Part shown: positions 11,074 to 20,354 of the stretch, one piece after another
How the letters are laid out: every line of letters starts with the position of its first letter
Position numbering within the stretch: the stretch's first letter is position 1
Assembly (NCBI RefSeq): GCF_017696175.1
Contig: NZ_JAAORE010000001.1
Span: 1-64,000, forward strand
Direction: 5' to 3'
Source: Prochlorococcus marinus XMU1404
GTDB taxonomy: Bacteria; Cyanobacteriota; Cyanobacteriia; PCC-6307; Cyanobiaceae
DNA: 64,000 bases
Program-made: the position numbers and the translations under genes
Notes under the pieces: model-generated
Database searches by the model: none
What the model was told of the DNA's origin: nothing
Seen by the model: only the letters and a program-made list of their open reading frames with translations

Positions 11074-11703
11074 ATGTATAGTAATAGATCTCTCTCTAGG
11101 GAATTGTCCTTAATTTCTTTGGGCTTGATAAAAGACAAAGGCAACTTTAAATTAAATAATTTTCAGATAGAAGAGATTGTTGAGTCGGCTTTGGATTCAT
11201 TAATAAATCATTGCAGAGATGAATTAGATAATTGTGAATTAGATTTAGAAGATGCATCACAAAAAATATTAGAAAGTGAATTACAAGAAGGGGTTGATTC
11301 CTCTTTTTCAAATGTTAGAGATCAATTAAAAAAGTCTTTAAAAAAAATTGAAACTGTAATGAATACACTTTCAGTATCTTTGGACTTTCCAAAATTAATA
11401 GTTTCTAGCGGACAAATTGATATTAGAGAGGATGTGAATCAGAGAATTAGTAATATTATCAATAATCTTAATAGTATTGATTCTAATATTGATGAAGCAA
11501 TGGATGGCTGGAGATTGCAAAGGTTACCAAGAATTGATCGAGATATTTTGCGTTTAGCCTACGTGGATATTAATTATCTGAATACACCGATTGCTGTAGC
11601 TTGTGATGAGGCTGTTAATTTAGCCAACAAATATAGTGATACGCAAGGAAGAAAATTTATTAATGGAGTATTGAGGAGATTACAAACAGTAAAATTGCCA
11701 TGA
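11074..11703 (+). CDS. nusB: Transcription antitermination factor NusB
   Basis: NusB binds boxA RNA with ribosomal protein S10 and supports rRNA antitermination. At 209 aa it is longer than the usual 130-150 aa. The diagnostic C-terminal block (RIDRDILRLAYVDI, PIAVACDEAVNLANKY, GRKFINGVLRRL) is intact at about residues 152-205. The N-terminal half (RSLSRELSLISLGLI, then an acidic helical insertion) carries the extra length, which I believe is usual for cyanobacterial NusB. It lies between DUF502 and ftsY in a likely operon. Confidence 0.92.
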   Translation: MYSNRSLSRELSLISLGLIKDKGNFKLNNFQIEEIVESALDSLINHCRDELDNCELDLEDASQKILESELQEGVDSSFSNVRDQLKKSLKKIETVMNTLSVSLDFPKLIVSSGQIDIREDVNQRISNIINNLNSIDSNIDEAMDGWRLQRLPRIDRDILRLAYVDINYLNTPIAVACDEAVNLANKYSDTQGRKFINGVLRRLQTVKLP

Positions 11704-11761
11704 TTATTTGATATAAATAAATAATATTTTAAAATTCATACAGTAAATATTATAAATATAA

Positions 11762-13051
11762 ATGACTAATACTAATTCTGATAATTCTAAAGAGTGGGCG
11801 GCACAAGCTTATGCACTTTTAAAACAAAAACAAGAAAAACAAAAACAAGAATTACAGAAGGAAGAGGAACAAAAACAACAATTACAGAAGGAAGAGGAAC
11901 AAAAACAACAATTACAGAAGGAAGAGGAACAAAAACAACAATTACAGAAGGAAGAGGAACAAAAACAAGAATTAATTGATAGTACTAATATAGAAAATCT
12001 TCCTAGATCTTTTAATACTTTAAATGAAACAACATTAGGAGAATTTGACGATAATTTTACTTGGTCAGCAATGGTATTAGCTGCTCAAGGAAAAAAAATA
12101 AATCAAATTTCTATAGATGAAATAGACTGGCTAACGAAATTAAAAAGAGGATTAGAAGAAACAAGAAAAGGATTTGTTACGGAATTATTGGATAAATTGG
12201 GAGATGATCCTCTTACACCTGAATCTCTTGATGACTTAGAGACGCTATTAATAAGGGCAGATGTTGGCATTAATTCAACTGATAAAGTTATAAATTCTCT
12301 AAGGAAAAAATTAAATGAAGAAGTAGTCGGAGGAGAAGCAGGAATAAAATTCTTAAAGGAGGAATTAAAATTAATTATCGATAAACCAATAAAAAATTCA
12401 GGCGTTGATCTTCTAGTTCCTAAAAAAGGTCATTTAAATGTTTGGTTATTAGTAGGAGTTAATGGTGTTGGCAAAACTACTACATTGGGAAAATTAGCAT
12501 ATTTATCATCAAGAAGTAATTATAAAACCTTGATAGCTGCTGCTGATACTTTTAGAGCTGCCGCAGTAGAACAATTAAAAGTATGGGGAGAGAGAAGTAA
12601 TGTGGATGTAATATGTAATCAATCCAAAAATGCTGATCCAGCTGCTGTAGTGTTTGATGCAATAAATTGTGCAAAAAAAAGAAATGTTGAATTATTACTA
12701 GTTGATACAGCTGGTAGATTGCAAACTAAAAATAATTTGATGGATGAATTAGCAAAAATAAAAAAAATAATAGACAAAAAAGTGCCTGATGCAATTGTTG
12801 AATCATTACTAGTTTTAGATGCAAGCCAAGGTCAAAATGGCTTAAAGCAAGCCAAAAGTTTTGCTAAATCAGCTAATCTTAGTGGAGCAATTATTACTAA
12901 ATTAGATGGCACTTCTAGAGGCGGTGTTTCTTTAGCCGTCTCTGCAGAAGTTAATTTGCCTATAAGATTTATTGGCGCTGGAGAGGGTATAAAAGATTTA
13001 AGACCTTTTAATAGTTATGAATTTGTGGAGGCTTTGCTTGCAGATAAATAA
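11762..13051 (+). CDS. ftsY: Signal recognition particle receptor FtsY
   Basis: SRP receptor GTPase that delivers ribosome-nascent chains to the membrane translocon; 429 aa. The NG domain is complete: P-loop GVNGVGKTTTLGKLA near residues 235-250, AADTFRAAAVEQL, DTAGRLQTKNNLMDEL and TKLDGTSRGG, ending FIGAGEGIKDLRPF. The N-terminal A region is unusual: residues about 20-72 are almost wholly Lys, Glu and Gln, built from four copies of a 10-residue unit. It is expected at the inner face of cytoplasmic or thylakoid membranes. Confidence 0.97.
   Translation: MTNTNSDNSKEWAAQAYALLKQKQEKQKQELQKEEEQKQQLQKEEEQKQQLQKEEEQKQQLQKEEEQKQELIDSTNIENLPRSFNTLNETTLGEFDDNFTWSAMVLAAQGKKINQISIDEIDWLTKLKRGLEETRKGFVTELLDKLGDDPLTPESLDDLETLLIRADVGINSTDKVINSLRKKLNEEVVGGEAGIKFLKEELKLIIDKPIKNSGVDLLVPKKGHLNVWLLVGVNGVGKTTTLGKLAYLSSRSNYKTLIAAADTFRAAAVEQLKVWGERSNVDVICNQSKNADPAAVVFDAINCAKKRNVELLLVDTAGRLQTKNNLMDELAKIKKIIDKKVPDAIVESLLVLDASQGQNGLKQAKSFAKSANLSGAIITKLDGTSRGGVSLAVSAEVNLPIRFIGAGEGIKDLRPFNSYEFVEALLADK
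11851..11970 (+). repeat. 30-bp tandem repeat within ftsY
   Basis: Four head-to-tail 30-bp units start at 11851, 11881, 11911 and 11941. Each encodes a 10-residue unit of the pattern LQKEEEQKQQ. The first three are identical and the fourth differs by one base near its end. Being a multiple of three, the unit can change in number by slippage without breaking the FtsY frame. Confidence 0.95.
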
Positions 13052-13118
13052 ATATTTAATTAAATTTTTTTAAAAATTTAAATTTAGTGTTAAAACATAT
13101 TTATCTATAAAGTTTGTT

Positions 13119-14462
13119 GTGAAAAATAATCAAAATGAAAAATTATTTTCAAACAAACTTATACAAAAATTCTTAGATAATGAATCTTCAGTAACTTTTG
13201 ATAATAAATATAAATTTGCTGAACTAGCTCCTTCATTAACTTATTATTTAAAATCTTTTTCCAACATAAATAAATTGCTGGACTATATATCCTTAATTCT
13301 TAAACATCTTTTTCCTGAAAAAATAATATTAATAATGCCTTTAAATTACAAAGGAGAAATATGGCATGAAAATATAAAAATTTCCTCTAATAATCAATTT
13401 TCAGAAATTCAAGATGACATTAATGGTTTTTTTAATCAATTTAATTTTTCAAAAAATTTCAAAATAAAAGAAATGATAACTTTCGAAAATACTTTAAAAA
13501 ATAAGTTTGAAAAATATAAAATTGAAAATAAAAAAATATTATCTAGAGGTAAATGTAGAGGATTTATTTATATTTTTAGCTTAGACTTATTAGGAGAATC
13601 TATTACTAACGATAGTAATTTTATTTTTATTCACAATTGTCTTGCTGTCGGATTAGAAAACTATTGCTTACTAAAAGAAAAGAAAAAGCATGAAAATGTA
13701 GATAGAGAAATTTCTACTGGCGCTGAAATTCAATCTCAACTATTACCAGACTATTGCCCAACTATTTATGGTGTAGATCTTGCTGCCCATTGTAGACCTG
13801 CTCTCCAGTTAGGCGGAGATTACTATGATTTTATGTGTTTAAAGACTAATATCTCAGAAAAAAGAAAAGAAAAGGCTAGATGGGCTTTAGTAGTAGGTGA
13901 TGTTATGGGCAAAGGTATTCCAGCCGGTCTTTTAATGACGATGCTGAGAGGAATGCTACGTGCCGAGGTGCTTACAGGTTTGCCTCCAGATAGGATTTTG
14001 CATGACTTGAACCAACTAGCAATTAATGATCTAGATCAATCACATAGATTTGTGACGTTATTTTATTCAGATTATGACCCTAGAACTAGAAAATTGAGAT
14101 TTGCCAATGCAGCACATAATCCTCCTTTGCTTTGGAAAAGTTCAGATCAGAAAATTATAAAATTAGATGCAGAAGGATTTGTACTTGGACTGCAAAAAGA
14201 CGCTAAATATAATTGTTGTGAAATCAAGCTTAATGAGAATGATTTAGTCCTTTATTATACTGATGGAGTAATTGATACCTCTAATTCTTTAGGTCAAAGA
14301 TTTGATGAGGAAAGGTTAATTAAAATATTAACAAAGTTGTGCAAGCAATCTTACACTTCCCAAGAAATTTTAAATAAAATATTTAAAAAATTAGATGATT
14401 TCACAGGACAAAATAGAGAACTTGAGGATGACGCATCTATTGTTGTATTTCAATTGAAATGA
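13119..14462 (+). CDS. PP2C/SpoIIE-type serine phosphatase (RsbU-like)
   Basis: A 447-aa protein with a poorly conserved, Lys/Asn-rich N-terminal half, possibly a degenerate GAF-like sensor at about residues 30-190, and a C-terminal PPM phosphatase domain. Metal-binding motifs are visible: QLGGDYYDFM near residue 228, VVGDVMGKGIPAGLLMTMLRG near 258-278, YYTDGVIDT near 385 and EDDASIVVFQL at the end. Such phosphatases act on anti-anti-sigma partners in sigma-factor switching; no partner kinase or antagonist is adjacent. The start is GTG. It lies between ftsY and argH. Confidence 0.88.
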   Translation: MKNNQNEKLFSNKLIQKFLDNESSVTFDNKYKFAELAPSLTYYLKSFSNINKLLDYISLILKHLFPEKIILIMPLNYKGEIWHENIKISSNNQFSEIQDDINGFFNQFNFSKNFKIKEMITFENTLKNKFEKYKIENKKILSRGKCRGFIYIFSLDLLGESITNDSNFIFIHNCLAVGLENYCLLKEKKKHENVDREISTGAEIQSQLLPDYCPTIYGVDLAAHCRPALQLGGDYYDFMCLKTNISEKRKEKARWALVVGDVMGKGIPAGLLMTMLRGMLRAEVLTGLPPDRILHDLNQLAINDLDQSHRFVTLFYSDYDPRTRKLRFANAAHNPPLLWKSSDQKIIKLDAEGFVLGLQKDAKYNCCEIKLNENDLVLYYTDGVIDTSNSLGQRFDEERLIKILTKLCKQSYTSQEILNKIFKKLDDFTGQNRELEDDASIVVFQLK

Positions 14463-14523
14463 ATATTTTTGTCACCTATTTAAAAAAATGCTTTATTAGA
14501 GATATCTTAAGTTACTAATCGAT

Positions 14524-15903
14524 ATGGCAAAAGTTTGGAGTAAAAGATTTGATAGTACACTTAATCCTTTTGTCGAAAAGTTTAATGCTTCAATTGGTTT
14601 TGATAGAAAACTTATTCTGGAAGATTTGCAATGCTCTATTGCACATGCAAAAATGCTTGGCAAAACTAAAGTTTTATCCACCTCTGAGACTTTGAAGATT
14701 ATTAATGGTCTTGAGTCAATTAAAGATGAATATTTGGAGGGAAAGTTTTCTCCTGGTCCACCTTCCGAAGATATTCATTATTGTATCGAAGAAAAACTAA
14801 TAAGTTTAATTGGTGAAACCGGAAAAAAATTACATACTGGTAGAAGCAGAAATGATCAAGTTGGTACGGATTTAAGATTGTGGCTAAGAAAAGAGATTGA
14901 CAATCTTGAAATTTTATTAACTGACTTGCAAAAATCTTTATTGCATCTTGCGAAATCTAATATTCATACTTTGATTCCTGGATATACACATATGCAAAGA
15001 GCGCAACCATTATCTTTGGCTCATCATTTATTGGCTTATTTAGAAATGTTTCAAAGAGATCGCGAAAGATTTAAAGAAGTCAGATCAAGAGTCAATATTT
15101 CCCCTTTAGGTGCTGCAGCTTTAGCTGGTACAAAAATAAAAATTGACAGGAACTTTACTGCTACGGAATTGGGTTTTGAAAAGATTTATAAAAATAGTAT
15201 TGATGCTGTCAGCGATAGAGATTTTTGTATAGAGTTTGTTTCTGCATCCGCATTAGCAATGTCTCATTTGAGCAAAATTTCGGAGGAAATAATTTTATGG
15301 GTAACTGATGAGTTTTCTTTCGCAAAATTAACAGATAAGTGTGCAACTGGCAGTAGCTTGATGCCCCAGAAAAAAAATCCAGATGTACCAGAATTGATAA
15401 GAGGTAAAACAGGAAGAGTTTATGGTCACCTTCAATCATTATTAACGATGGTCAAAGGGACACCACTTGCCTACAATAAGGATTTTCAAGAGGATAAAGA
15501 GCCAATATTTGATAGTGCTGAGACTATATCTTCTTGTATTAAAGCAATGACAATATTAATTAATGAGGGTATAGAATTTAATATTAAAAATTTATCTGAT
15601 TCGGTAGAAAATGATTTCTCTAATGCTACTGATTTGGCAGATTACTTAGTGGGCAAAAATGTTCCATTTAGGACTGCTTATCAAGTTGTGGGTGAAATTG
15701 TTAAATATTGCTTAGAGAGAAAAATGTTATTTAAAAATATCAAGATTGATGAATTTAAAAAATTTCATCCGGAATTCGATGAGGATGTTTATGCGGATCT
15801 TGTACCTTTTAATGTAGTTAAATCAAGAATTAGTGAAGGTGGAACAGGTTTTACGCAAGTAGAAAAGGAGTTAAATAACTGGCAAAAAAAATTGTTACTT
15901 TAA
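14524..15903 (+). CDS. argH: Argininosuccinate lyase
   Basis: Last step of arginine synthesis, splitting argininosuccinate to arginine and fumarate. The product is 459 aa, standard length. [18 protein letters not shown] near residue 102 and the fumarase/aspartase signature [16 protein letters not shown] near 278 are both intact, and [10 protein letters not shown] contains the catalytic histidine region. The ATG at 14524 follows a 61-base gap from the phosphatase gene. Confidence 0.97.
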   Translation: MAKVWSKRFDSTLNPFVEKFNASIGFDRKLILEDLQCSIAHAKMLGKTKVLSTSETLKIINGLESIKDEYLEGKFSPGPPSEDIHYCIEEKLISLIGETGKKLHTGRSRNDQVGTDLRLWLRKEIDNLEILLTDLQKSLLHLAKSNIHTLIPGYTHMQRAQPLSLAHHLLAYLEMFQRDRERFKEVRSRVNISPLGAAALAGTKIKIDRNFTATELGFEKIYKNSIDAVSDRDFCIEFVSASALAMSHLSKISEEIILWVTDEFSFAKLTDKCATGSSLMPQKKNPDVPELIRGKTGRVYGHLQSLLTMVKGTPLAYNKDFQEDKEPIFDSAETISSCIKAMTILINEGIEFNIKNLSDSVENDFSNATDLADYLVGKNVPFRTAYQVVGEIVKYCLERKMLFKNIKIDEFKKFHPEFDEDVYADLVPFNVVKSRISEGGTGFTQVEKELNNWQKKLLL

Positions 15904-16018
15904 ATCCAAATTATTTTTCTACAACAAGGGTATCTTTTGAAGTAGAATAGTAGAGTAGTGTTATCAAACTATTTTTGTAGTTTTTTTAATTAAGTAATTT
16001 TTCCTGGTTTAGTCTAAA

Positions 16019-16657
16019 GTGAGTATTTTTGTTGGCAACTTGCCTTTCCGTGCAGAGCGCGAAGATGTTTTACAACTGTTTGCCCCTTTTGGTGAAGTTT
16101 TAAATTGTTCCCTTCCTCTTGAAAGAGATACAGGAAGAAAAAGAGGGTTTGCATTTGTTGAAATGGCAGATGAAGCAACAGAGTCAACGGCAATTGATGG
16201 TTTACAAGGCACAGAACTTATGGGTAGGCCATTAAGAATTAACAAAGCAGAGCCAAGGGGTTCAGGTGGATCCCGTAGAGGAGGAAGAGGTGGCTACGGC
16301 GGCAATAATGGCGGTGGCTACGGCGGCAATAATGGCGGTGGCTACGGCGGCAATAATGGCGGTGGCTACGGCGGTAATAATGGTGGTGGCTACGGCGGCA
16401 ATAATGGCGGTGGCTACGGCGGTAATAATGGTGGTGGCTATGGCGGTGGCTACGGTGGTAATAATGGCGGTGGCTACGGTGGTGGTGCTGCAAATTCTGA
16501 ATCTAATGTTTCTTACACTAATAAATCTTCAGGTGCAGAAGGTTGGGAAGATAGAAGTTATGGAAACACTTCTGAAAACTCTGAATATGAAAGTGGTAGA
16601 AGCAGGAGAAAAAGAGGAGTATCCAATGAGGGTAACATCTCAAATGAAGAAAATTAG
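16019..16657 (+). CDS. Glycine-rich RRM RNA-binding protein
   Basis: Small RNA-binding protein of the cyanobacterial Rbp type, 212 aa. One RRM spans residues 1-80, with RNP2 IFVGNLPF (3-10) and RNP1 RGFAFVEM (42-49). It is followed by an RGG-like linker (GGSRRGGRGG) and a long low-complexity tract of GGYGGNNG repeats. The C-terminal tail is hydrophilic and charged. Start is GTG, placed directly on the RNP2 strand. Family members handle mRNA structure or stability, often under cold stress. Its 3' end overlaps dusA by four bases. Confidence 0.93.
   Translation: MSIFVGNLPFRAEREDVLQLFAPFGEVLNCSLPLERDTGRKRGFAFVEMADEATESTAIDGLQGTELMGRPLRINKAEPRGSGGSRRGGRGGYGGNNGGGYGGNNGGGYGGNNGGGYGGNNGGGYGGNNGGGYGGNNGGGYGGGYGGNNGGGYGGGAANSESNVSYTNKSSGAEGWEDRSYGNTSENSEYESGRSRRKRGVSNEGNISNEEN
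16289..16484 (+). repeat. 24-bp glycine-rich tandem repeat
   Basis: Six 24-bp units of the form ggtggctacggcggcaataa+tggc run from 16289 to 16432, differing only at third positions, then shortened variants continue to about 16484. They encode GGYGGNNG. The tract is strikingly GC-rich against its AT-rich surroundings because Gly and Tyr-Gly codons dominate. Confidence 0.93.
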
Positions 16658-17658
16658 TAACCCATTTCTTTAAGCTTAGAGGTTAAGTTAAAAAGGTACT
16701 CGATATCTAATTCCTTATTAATAGATTTAATTGAAATTTGATTCCTCCAAATTTTTGCTTTTGGAATACCCTCTACTAAATTGATGAGATGTTTACAAAT
16801 ATCCCAAGATTTTCCTCCATTAATTAAGTGCTTTTCTATGTATGGAACTAATGAGAAGATAATTTCTGATGCTGATTTGGGTTTTGTATGAATCCCATAA
16901 ATTTTTTGATCAATTTCAGACCATCTTAAGGGATGTTTATAAATTGATCTTCCGATCATTACGCCATCAAAATCACTAAGTGCGTCTAATGATTCATCAA
17001 TATTTTTAAAACCACCATTTATTTCTATTAATAATTCTGGATTTAATTTTTTCAATTTTTTTACAATGTCGTACTTAAGTGGAGGTATTGTTCTGTTCTG
17101 TTTTGGATTTAGACCTTTTAATATTGCTTTCCTTGCATGAACTGTAAATCTATCTGCACCAGCCTTTGCAATATGCCTTACGAAATTATTCAAATAAATG
17201 AAGCTATCATCGTTGTCTACACCAATTCTGTGTTTTATTGTAACCGGTAAATTGCAGTTATTTTTTAAAGACTCTATACATTTTGCTACTTTTTTAGGAT
17301 CTTTCATAAGTGAAGCCCCAAAATTTCCAGAACAGACTCTTGGACTTGGACAACCAACATTAAAGTTTATTTCGTCATAGCCCCAATCCTCCGCCATTTT
17401 CGCAGCCTCTTTAAGGATTTCAGGATCGTCTCCACCAAATTGAACTGATATTGGGTGTTCTTCATTATTAAAATCTAAAAATTTTTCTTTTTTATCCGTA
17501 TGAAATAAACTTTGAGCCACAATCATTTCCGTATACAAGAGAGCTTCAGAACTTATTTTTCTCATTATCATTCTGAAATGTTTATCAGTACAATCCATCA
17601 TTGGAGCAATACTTAATTTATGAATATTTTTAATAGAATCAGGATGTATGGAACTCAT
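16654..17658 (-). CDS. dusA: tRNA-dihydrouridine synthase
   Basis: FMN-dependent reduction of uridine to dihydrouridine in the tRNA D-loop; 334 aa. SIAPMMDCTDKHFR near residue 16, EINFNVGCPSPRV near 96 with the catalytic cysteine, and FTVHARKAILKGLNPKQNR near 172 are typical of the DusA branch, as is IPPLKYD. It is divergent from msrB, with 22 bases between the chosen starts, and convergent with the RNA-binding protein gene. Confidence 0.93.
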   Translation of the reverse strand: MSSIHPDSIKNIHKLSIAPMMDCTDKHFRMIMRKISSEALLYTEMIVAQSLFHTDKKEKFLDFNNEEHPISVQFGGDDPEILKEAAKMAEDWGYDEINFNVGCPSPRVCSGNFGASLMKDPKKVAKCIESLKNNCNLPVTIKHRIGVDNDDSFIYLNNFVRHIAKAGADRFTVHARKAILKGLNPKQNRTIPPLKYDIVKKLKKLNPELLIEINGGFKNIDESLDALSDFDGVMIGRSIYKHPLRWSEIDQKIYGIHTKPKSASEIIFSLVPYIEKHLINGGKSWDICKHLINLVEGIPKAKIWRNQISIKSINKELDIEYLFNLTSKLKEMGY

Positions 17659-17680
17659 TACTTTTTATGTGAGTAAATAT

Positions 17681-18175
17681 ATGAATCAATTTTTATCAAG
17701 AAGAACTTTTATTCTAATTCCTACTATGTCAATACTAAAAACATTTTTTAAGCCTATGCAAGTTTTAGCTTCTTCGATTGCTTCTAAAGAGGAGTGGAAT
17801 TTATCAAAAGAAGAATGGAAATCCAGACTAAGTCCAGAATCCTATTATATTTTGAGGGAGGAAGGCACTGAAAGAGCTTTCAGTAGCGAATTAAATAATG
17901 AGAAAAGAAAAGGGACTTTTCACTGCGCAGGATGTGATTTACCACTTTTTCTCTCAGATAAAAAGTTTGATAGTGGCACTGGATGGCCAAGCTTTTGGGA
18001 TCCAATTCAAGGATCAGTTGCAACAAAAGTTGATTTTAAGTTGATTGTTCCAAGAACCGAATATCACTGCTCTAGATGCGGAGGTCATCAAGGACACGTT
18101 TTTAATGATGGGCCACTTCCTACAGGCAAAAGATACTGTAATAACGGATTAGCATTAAGGTTTGTTCCTGAGTAA
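17681..18175 (+). CDS. msrB: Methionine-R-sulfoxide reductase B with probable Tat leader
   Basis: Reduces methionine-R-sulfoxide in proteins; 164 aa from this start. The C-terminal domain has two zinc CxxC pairs (CAGCDLPLF and CSRCGGHQGHVF), GTGWPSFW and the catalytic cysteine in KRYCNNGLALRF. The first 35 residues form a leader: SRRTFIL (6-12), hydrophobic ILIPTMSIL, then a VLA-S cleavage-like site near residue 30. An upstream ATG at 17648 would overlap dusA and dilute this leader, so 17681 is preferred. The protein probably acts in the periplasm or thylakoid lumen. Confidence 0.9.
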   Translation: MNQFLSRRTFILIPTMSILKTFFKPMQVLASSIASKEEWNLSKEEWKSRLSPESYYILREEGTERAFSSELNNEKRKGTFHCAGCDLPLFLSDKKFDSGTGWPSFWDPIQGSVATKVDFKLIVPRTEYHCSRCGGHQGHVFNDGPLPTGKRYCNNGLALRFVPE

Positions 18176-18182
18176 AAATTTG

Positions 18183-18205
18183 TGCGGCCTTCCGCAACTT
18201 GTTTT
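18183..18205 (+). terminator. Possible terminator after msrB
   Basis: A perfect TGCGG-CCTT-CCGCA hairpin (18183-18196) is followed by ACTTGTTTT. It is the only GC-rich stem in the msrB-grpE gap and lies eight bases after the msrB stop. The T tract is interrupted, so activity is uncertain. It does not resemble a CIRCE element. Confidence 0.45.
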
Positions 18206-18250
18206 GTGCATCACTTTATTGGAAAATAGTTTTATTAAATTTTTAGAAAA

Positions 18251-18970
18251 ATGATTGAAAATCAATCAGACAATATTGATACTAAAGAAAATGATGTTTC
18301 TAATCAGGATAATGCCCCTGAGGATACTTCTTCTGCTGAAGATAAAATAATCGAAAATGATGAATTATCAACAGAAAAAAAAGAAGAATTAAATACCGAA
18401 GAATTAAAAAATACTATCTCCAATAATGATGCAAGGTTAGAACAGTTAGAAAAAGAGCACGAAACATTAAAAAATCAATATGTAAGAATTTCAGCAGACT
18501 TTGATAATTTTAGAAAAAGGCAGTCTAGAGATCAGGATGATTTAAAAGTCCAACTTGTTTCTAAAACTTTAACTGCAATACTCCCAATCGTTGATAATTT
18601 TGAAAGAGCAAGACAACAATTAAAACCAGAAAGTGAAGAAGCTCAAGCCCTTCATAGAAGTTATCAAGGATTGTATAAACAATTGGTAGAAGTTTTAAAA
18701 CAACAAGGAGTTGCCCCCATGAGAGTTGTTGGCCAGCAATTTGATCCAAATTTGCATGAAGCTGTATTAAGAGAGCCTAGTGAAGAGTTTAAAGAAGATT
18801 TTATTGTGGAAGAATTACAGCGAGGATATCATTTAGAGGGAAAGGTTTTGAGACATGCTTTGGTTAAAGTTTCCATGGGGCCAGGTAAACAAAATTCACA
18901 AGATGAAGTAGAAAAGGATACAGTTGAAGAGAGTATTGATTCAGAGGAAAATACTTCTGAAGATGTATAA
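18251..18970 (+). CDS. grpE: Nucleotide exchange factor GrpE
   Basis: Co-chaperone that releases ADP from DnaK; 239 aa. An acidic, disordered N-terminus (about residues 1-60) leads into a long coiled coil, then the conserved core ([14 protein letters not shown] near 76, [14 protein letters not shown] near 115) and the beta-wing block [15 protein letters not shown]. dnaJ follows after 29 bases, so the two form a heat-shock pair. No CIRCE-type inverted repeat was seen upstream. Confidence 0.97.
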   Translation: MIENQSDNIDTKENDVSNQDNAPEDTSSAEDKIIENDELSTEKKEELNTEELKNTISNNDARLEQLEKEHETLKNQYVRISADFDNFRKRQSRDQDDLKVQLVSKTLTAILPIVDNFERARQQLKPESEEAQALHRSYQGLYKQLVEVLKQQGVAPMRVVGQQFDPNLHEAVLREPSEEFKEDFIVEELQRGYHLEGKVLRHALVKVSMGPGKQNSQDEVEKDTVEESIDSEENTSEDV

Positions 18971-18999
18971 ATTCCAAATTTTTACTTGAGCGTTGTTTA

Positions 19000-20124
19000 A
19001 TGGCTGATTTTTATCAAATACTTGGAGTTTCACGAGATGCTGATGCTGATACCTTAAAAAGGGCTTATAGAAAATTAGCAAGACAATATCATCCTGACGT
19101 TAATAAAGAACCTGGTGCTGAAGATAAATTCAAAGAAATTGGTAAGGCTTATGAAGCATTAGCTGATCCTGAAACTAGAGCAAGATATGATCAGTTTGGA
19201 GAGGCTGGTCTTGGAGGTGCGGCTGGAATGCCTGATATGGGCGATATGGGTGGGTTTGCAGATTTATTTGAAACCTTTTTTAATGGCTTTGGAGGGCAAA
19301 CTCCACAGGGAGGAAGAACTCAAAGAAGAGGTCCTCAACAAGGAGATGATTTAAGATATGACCTTAATGTTGATTTTAAAGATGCAATATTTGGCCAACA
19401 AAGAGAAATTACAATTCCTCATCTTGAGACATGTGAAGTATGTAGGGGAACAGGTGCCAAACCAGGAACCGGACCAAAAACTTGCACAACTTGTGGAGGA
19501 AGTGGACAAGTTAGAAGAGCCACGAGAACACCTTTTGGGAATTTCACACAAGTAGCTGAATGTCCTTCATGTAATGGAACTGGTCAAATAATCTCAGATC
19601 CATGTACAAGTTGCGGTGGTAATGGAGTAAAGCAAGTCAGGAAAAAATTACGAATTAATATTCCTGCAGGAGTTGATACTGGTACTAAATTAAGAGTTTC
19701 CGGAGAGGGAAATGTTGGTTTGAAAGGAGGCCCACCTGGGGATCTTTATGTTTTTATCAAGGTGAAGAATGATTCGAAATTAAAAAGAGATGGTGTGACT
19801 ATTTATTCAGAAATTGTTGTGAGTTATTTACAGGCAATTTTAGGAGATACTGTTGAAATTACTACAGTTGATGGCAAAGTTAATTTAAAAATTCCAAGTG
19901 GTACGCAACCAAATACAACTCTTTCACTTGAGAATAAAGGGGTACCTAGACTTGGTAATCCAGTTGCCAGAGGAAATCATGAAGTTCTAGTAAAGGTAAA
20001 ATTGCCAACTCGTATAACTGATGAAGAGCGAAATCTTTTAGAGGATTTAGCTTCTCAGTATTCAGATAAAAATATCAATTCTAATAGTGGACTATTTAGT
20101 AAATTATTTGGTAAAGAATCTTAA
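19000..20124 (+). CDS. dnaJ: Chaperone DnaJ (type I)
   Basis: Hsp40 co-chaperone that stimulates DnaK; 374 aa. The J domain (residues 1-65) carries YHPDVNKE, followed by a Gly/Phe-rich linker. The zinc domain has four CxxCxGxG-type repeats ([32 protein letters not shown]), then the substrate-binding C-terminal domain. Its stop overlaps the start codon of the TusA-like gene by one base (TAATG), which implies translational coupling. Confidence 0.97.
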   Translation: MADFYQILGVSRDADADTLKRAYRKLARQYHPDVNKEPGAEDKFKEIGKAYEALADPETRARYDQFGEAGLGGAAGMPDMGDMGGFADLFETFFNGFGGQTPQGGRTQRRGPQQGDDLRYDLNVDFKDAIFGQQREITIPHLETCEVCRGTGAKPGTGPKTCTTCGGSGQVRRATRTPFGNFTQVAECPSCNGTGQIISDPCTSCGGNGVKQVRKKLRINIPAGVDTGTKLRVSGEGNVGLKGGPPGDLYVFIKVKNDSKLKRDGVTIYSEIVVSYLQAILGDTVEITTVDGKVNLKIPSGTQPNTTLSLENKGVPRLGNPVARGNHEVLVKVKLPTRITDEERNLLEDLASQYSDKNINSNSGLFSKLFGKES

Positions 20125-20354
20125 TGACTTTTTTAAAGTATTTGGATCTGAAATCTGTTCCATGTCCTTTAAATGTCGTCAAGATTAAATTGGCTTTAGA
20201 GAAGTTATCCAAAAATGAACAACTTATTGTTGAATTAGATAAAGGTGAACCAGAAGAAATGGTATTAAAAAATTTAAAAGAGATGGGATGTTTCTATGAA
20301 CAAATCAATGAATATGAAAAATTCTTAAAAATAAAAATACTGAATGAAAACTAA
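20124..20354 (+). CDS. TusA/SirA-like sulfur-carrier family protein
   Basis: A 76-aa protein of the TusA family. LDLKSVPCPLNVVKIKLAL places the family cysteine at Cys14 in the CPxP-like motif, here CPL. TusA proteins pass sulfur for tRNA thiolation or cofactor synthesis, but cyanobacterial members next to dnaJ are not characterised, so the role is open. It is coupled to dnaJ (one-base overlap) and overlaps rsgA by 11 bases. Confidence 0.85.
   Translation: MTFLKYLDLKSVPCPLNVVKIKLALEKLSKNEQLIVELDKGEPEEMVLKNLKEMGCFYEQINEYEKFLKIKILNEN

Noticed and set aside
11794-11979. Second open frame with TEGRGTKT repeats in ftsY.
   Set aside because: It arises from the 30-bp repeat read in another frame; FtsY is clearly the real product.
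16239-16493. Long minus-strand frame rich in His/Arg/Ser opposite the glycine repeats.
   Set aside because: It is the antisense image of the GGYGGNNG array; the plus-strand RRM protein explains it.
18176-18250. Possible CIRCE heat-shock operator before grpE.
   Set aside because: The inverted repeat present (TGCGG-CCTT-CCGCA) does not match TTAGCACTC-N9-GAGTGCTAA.
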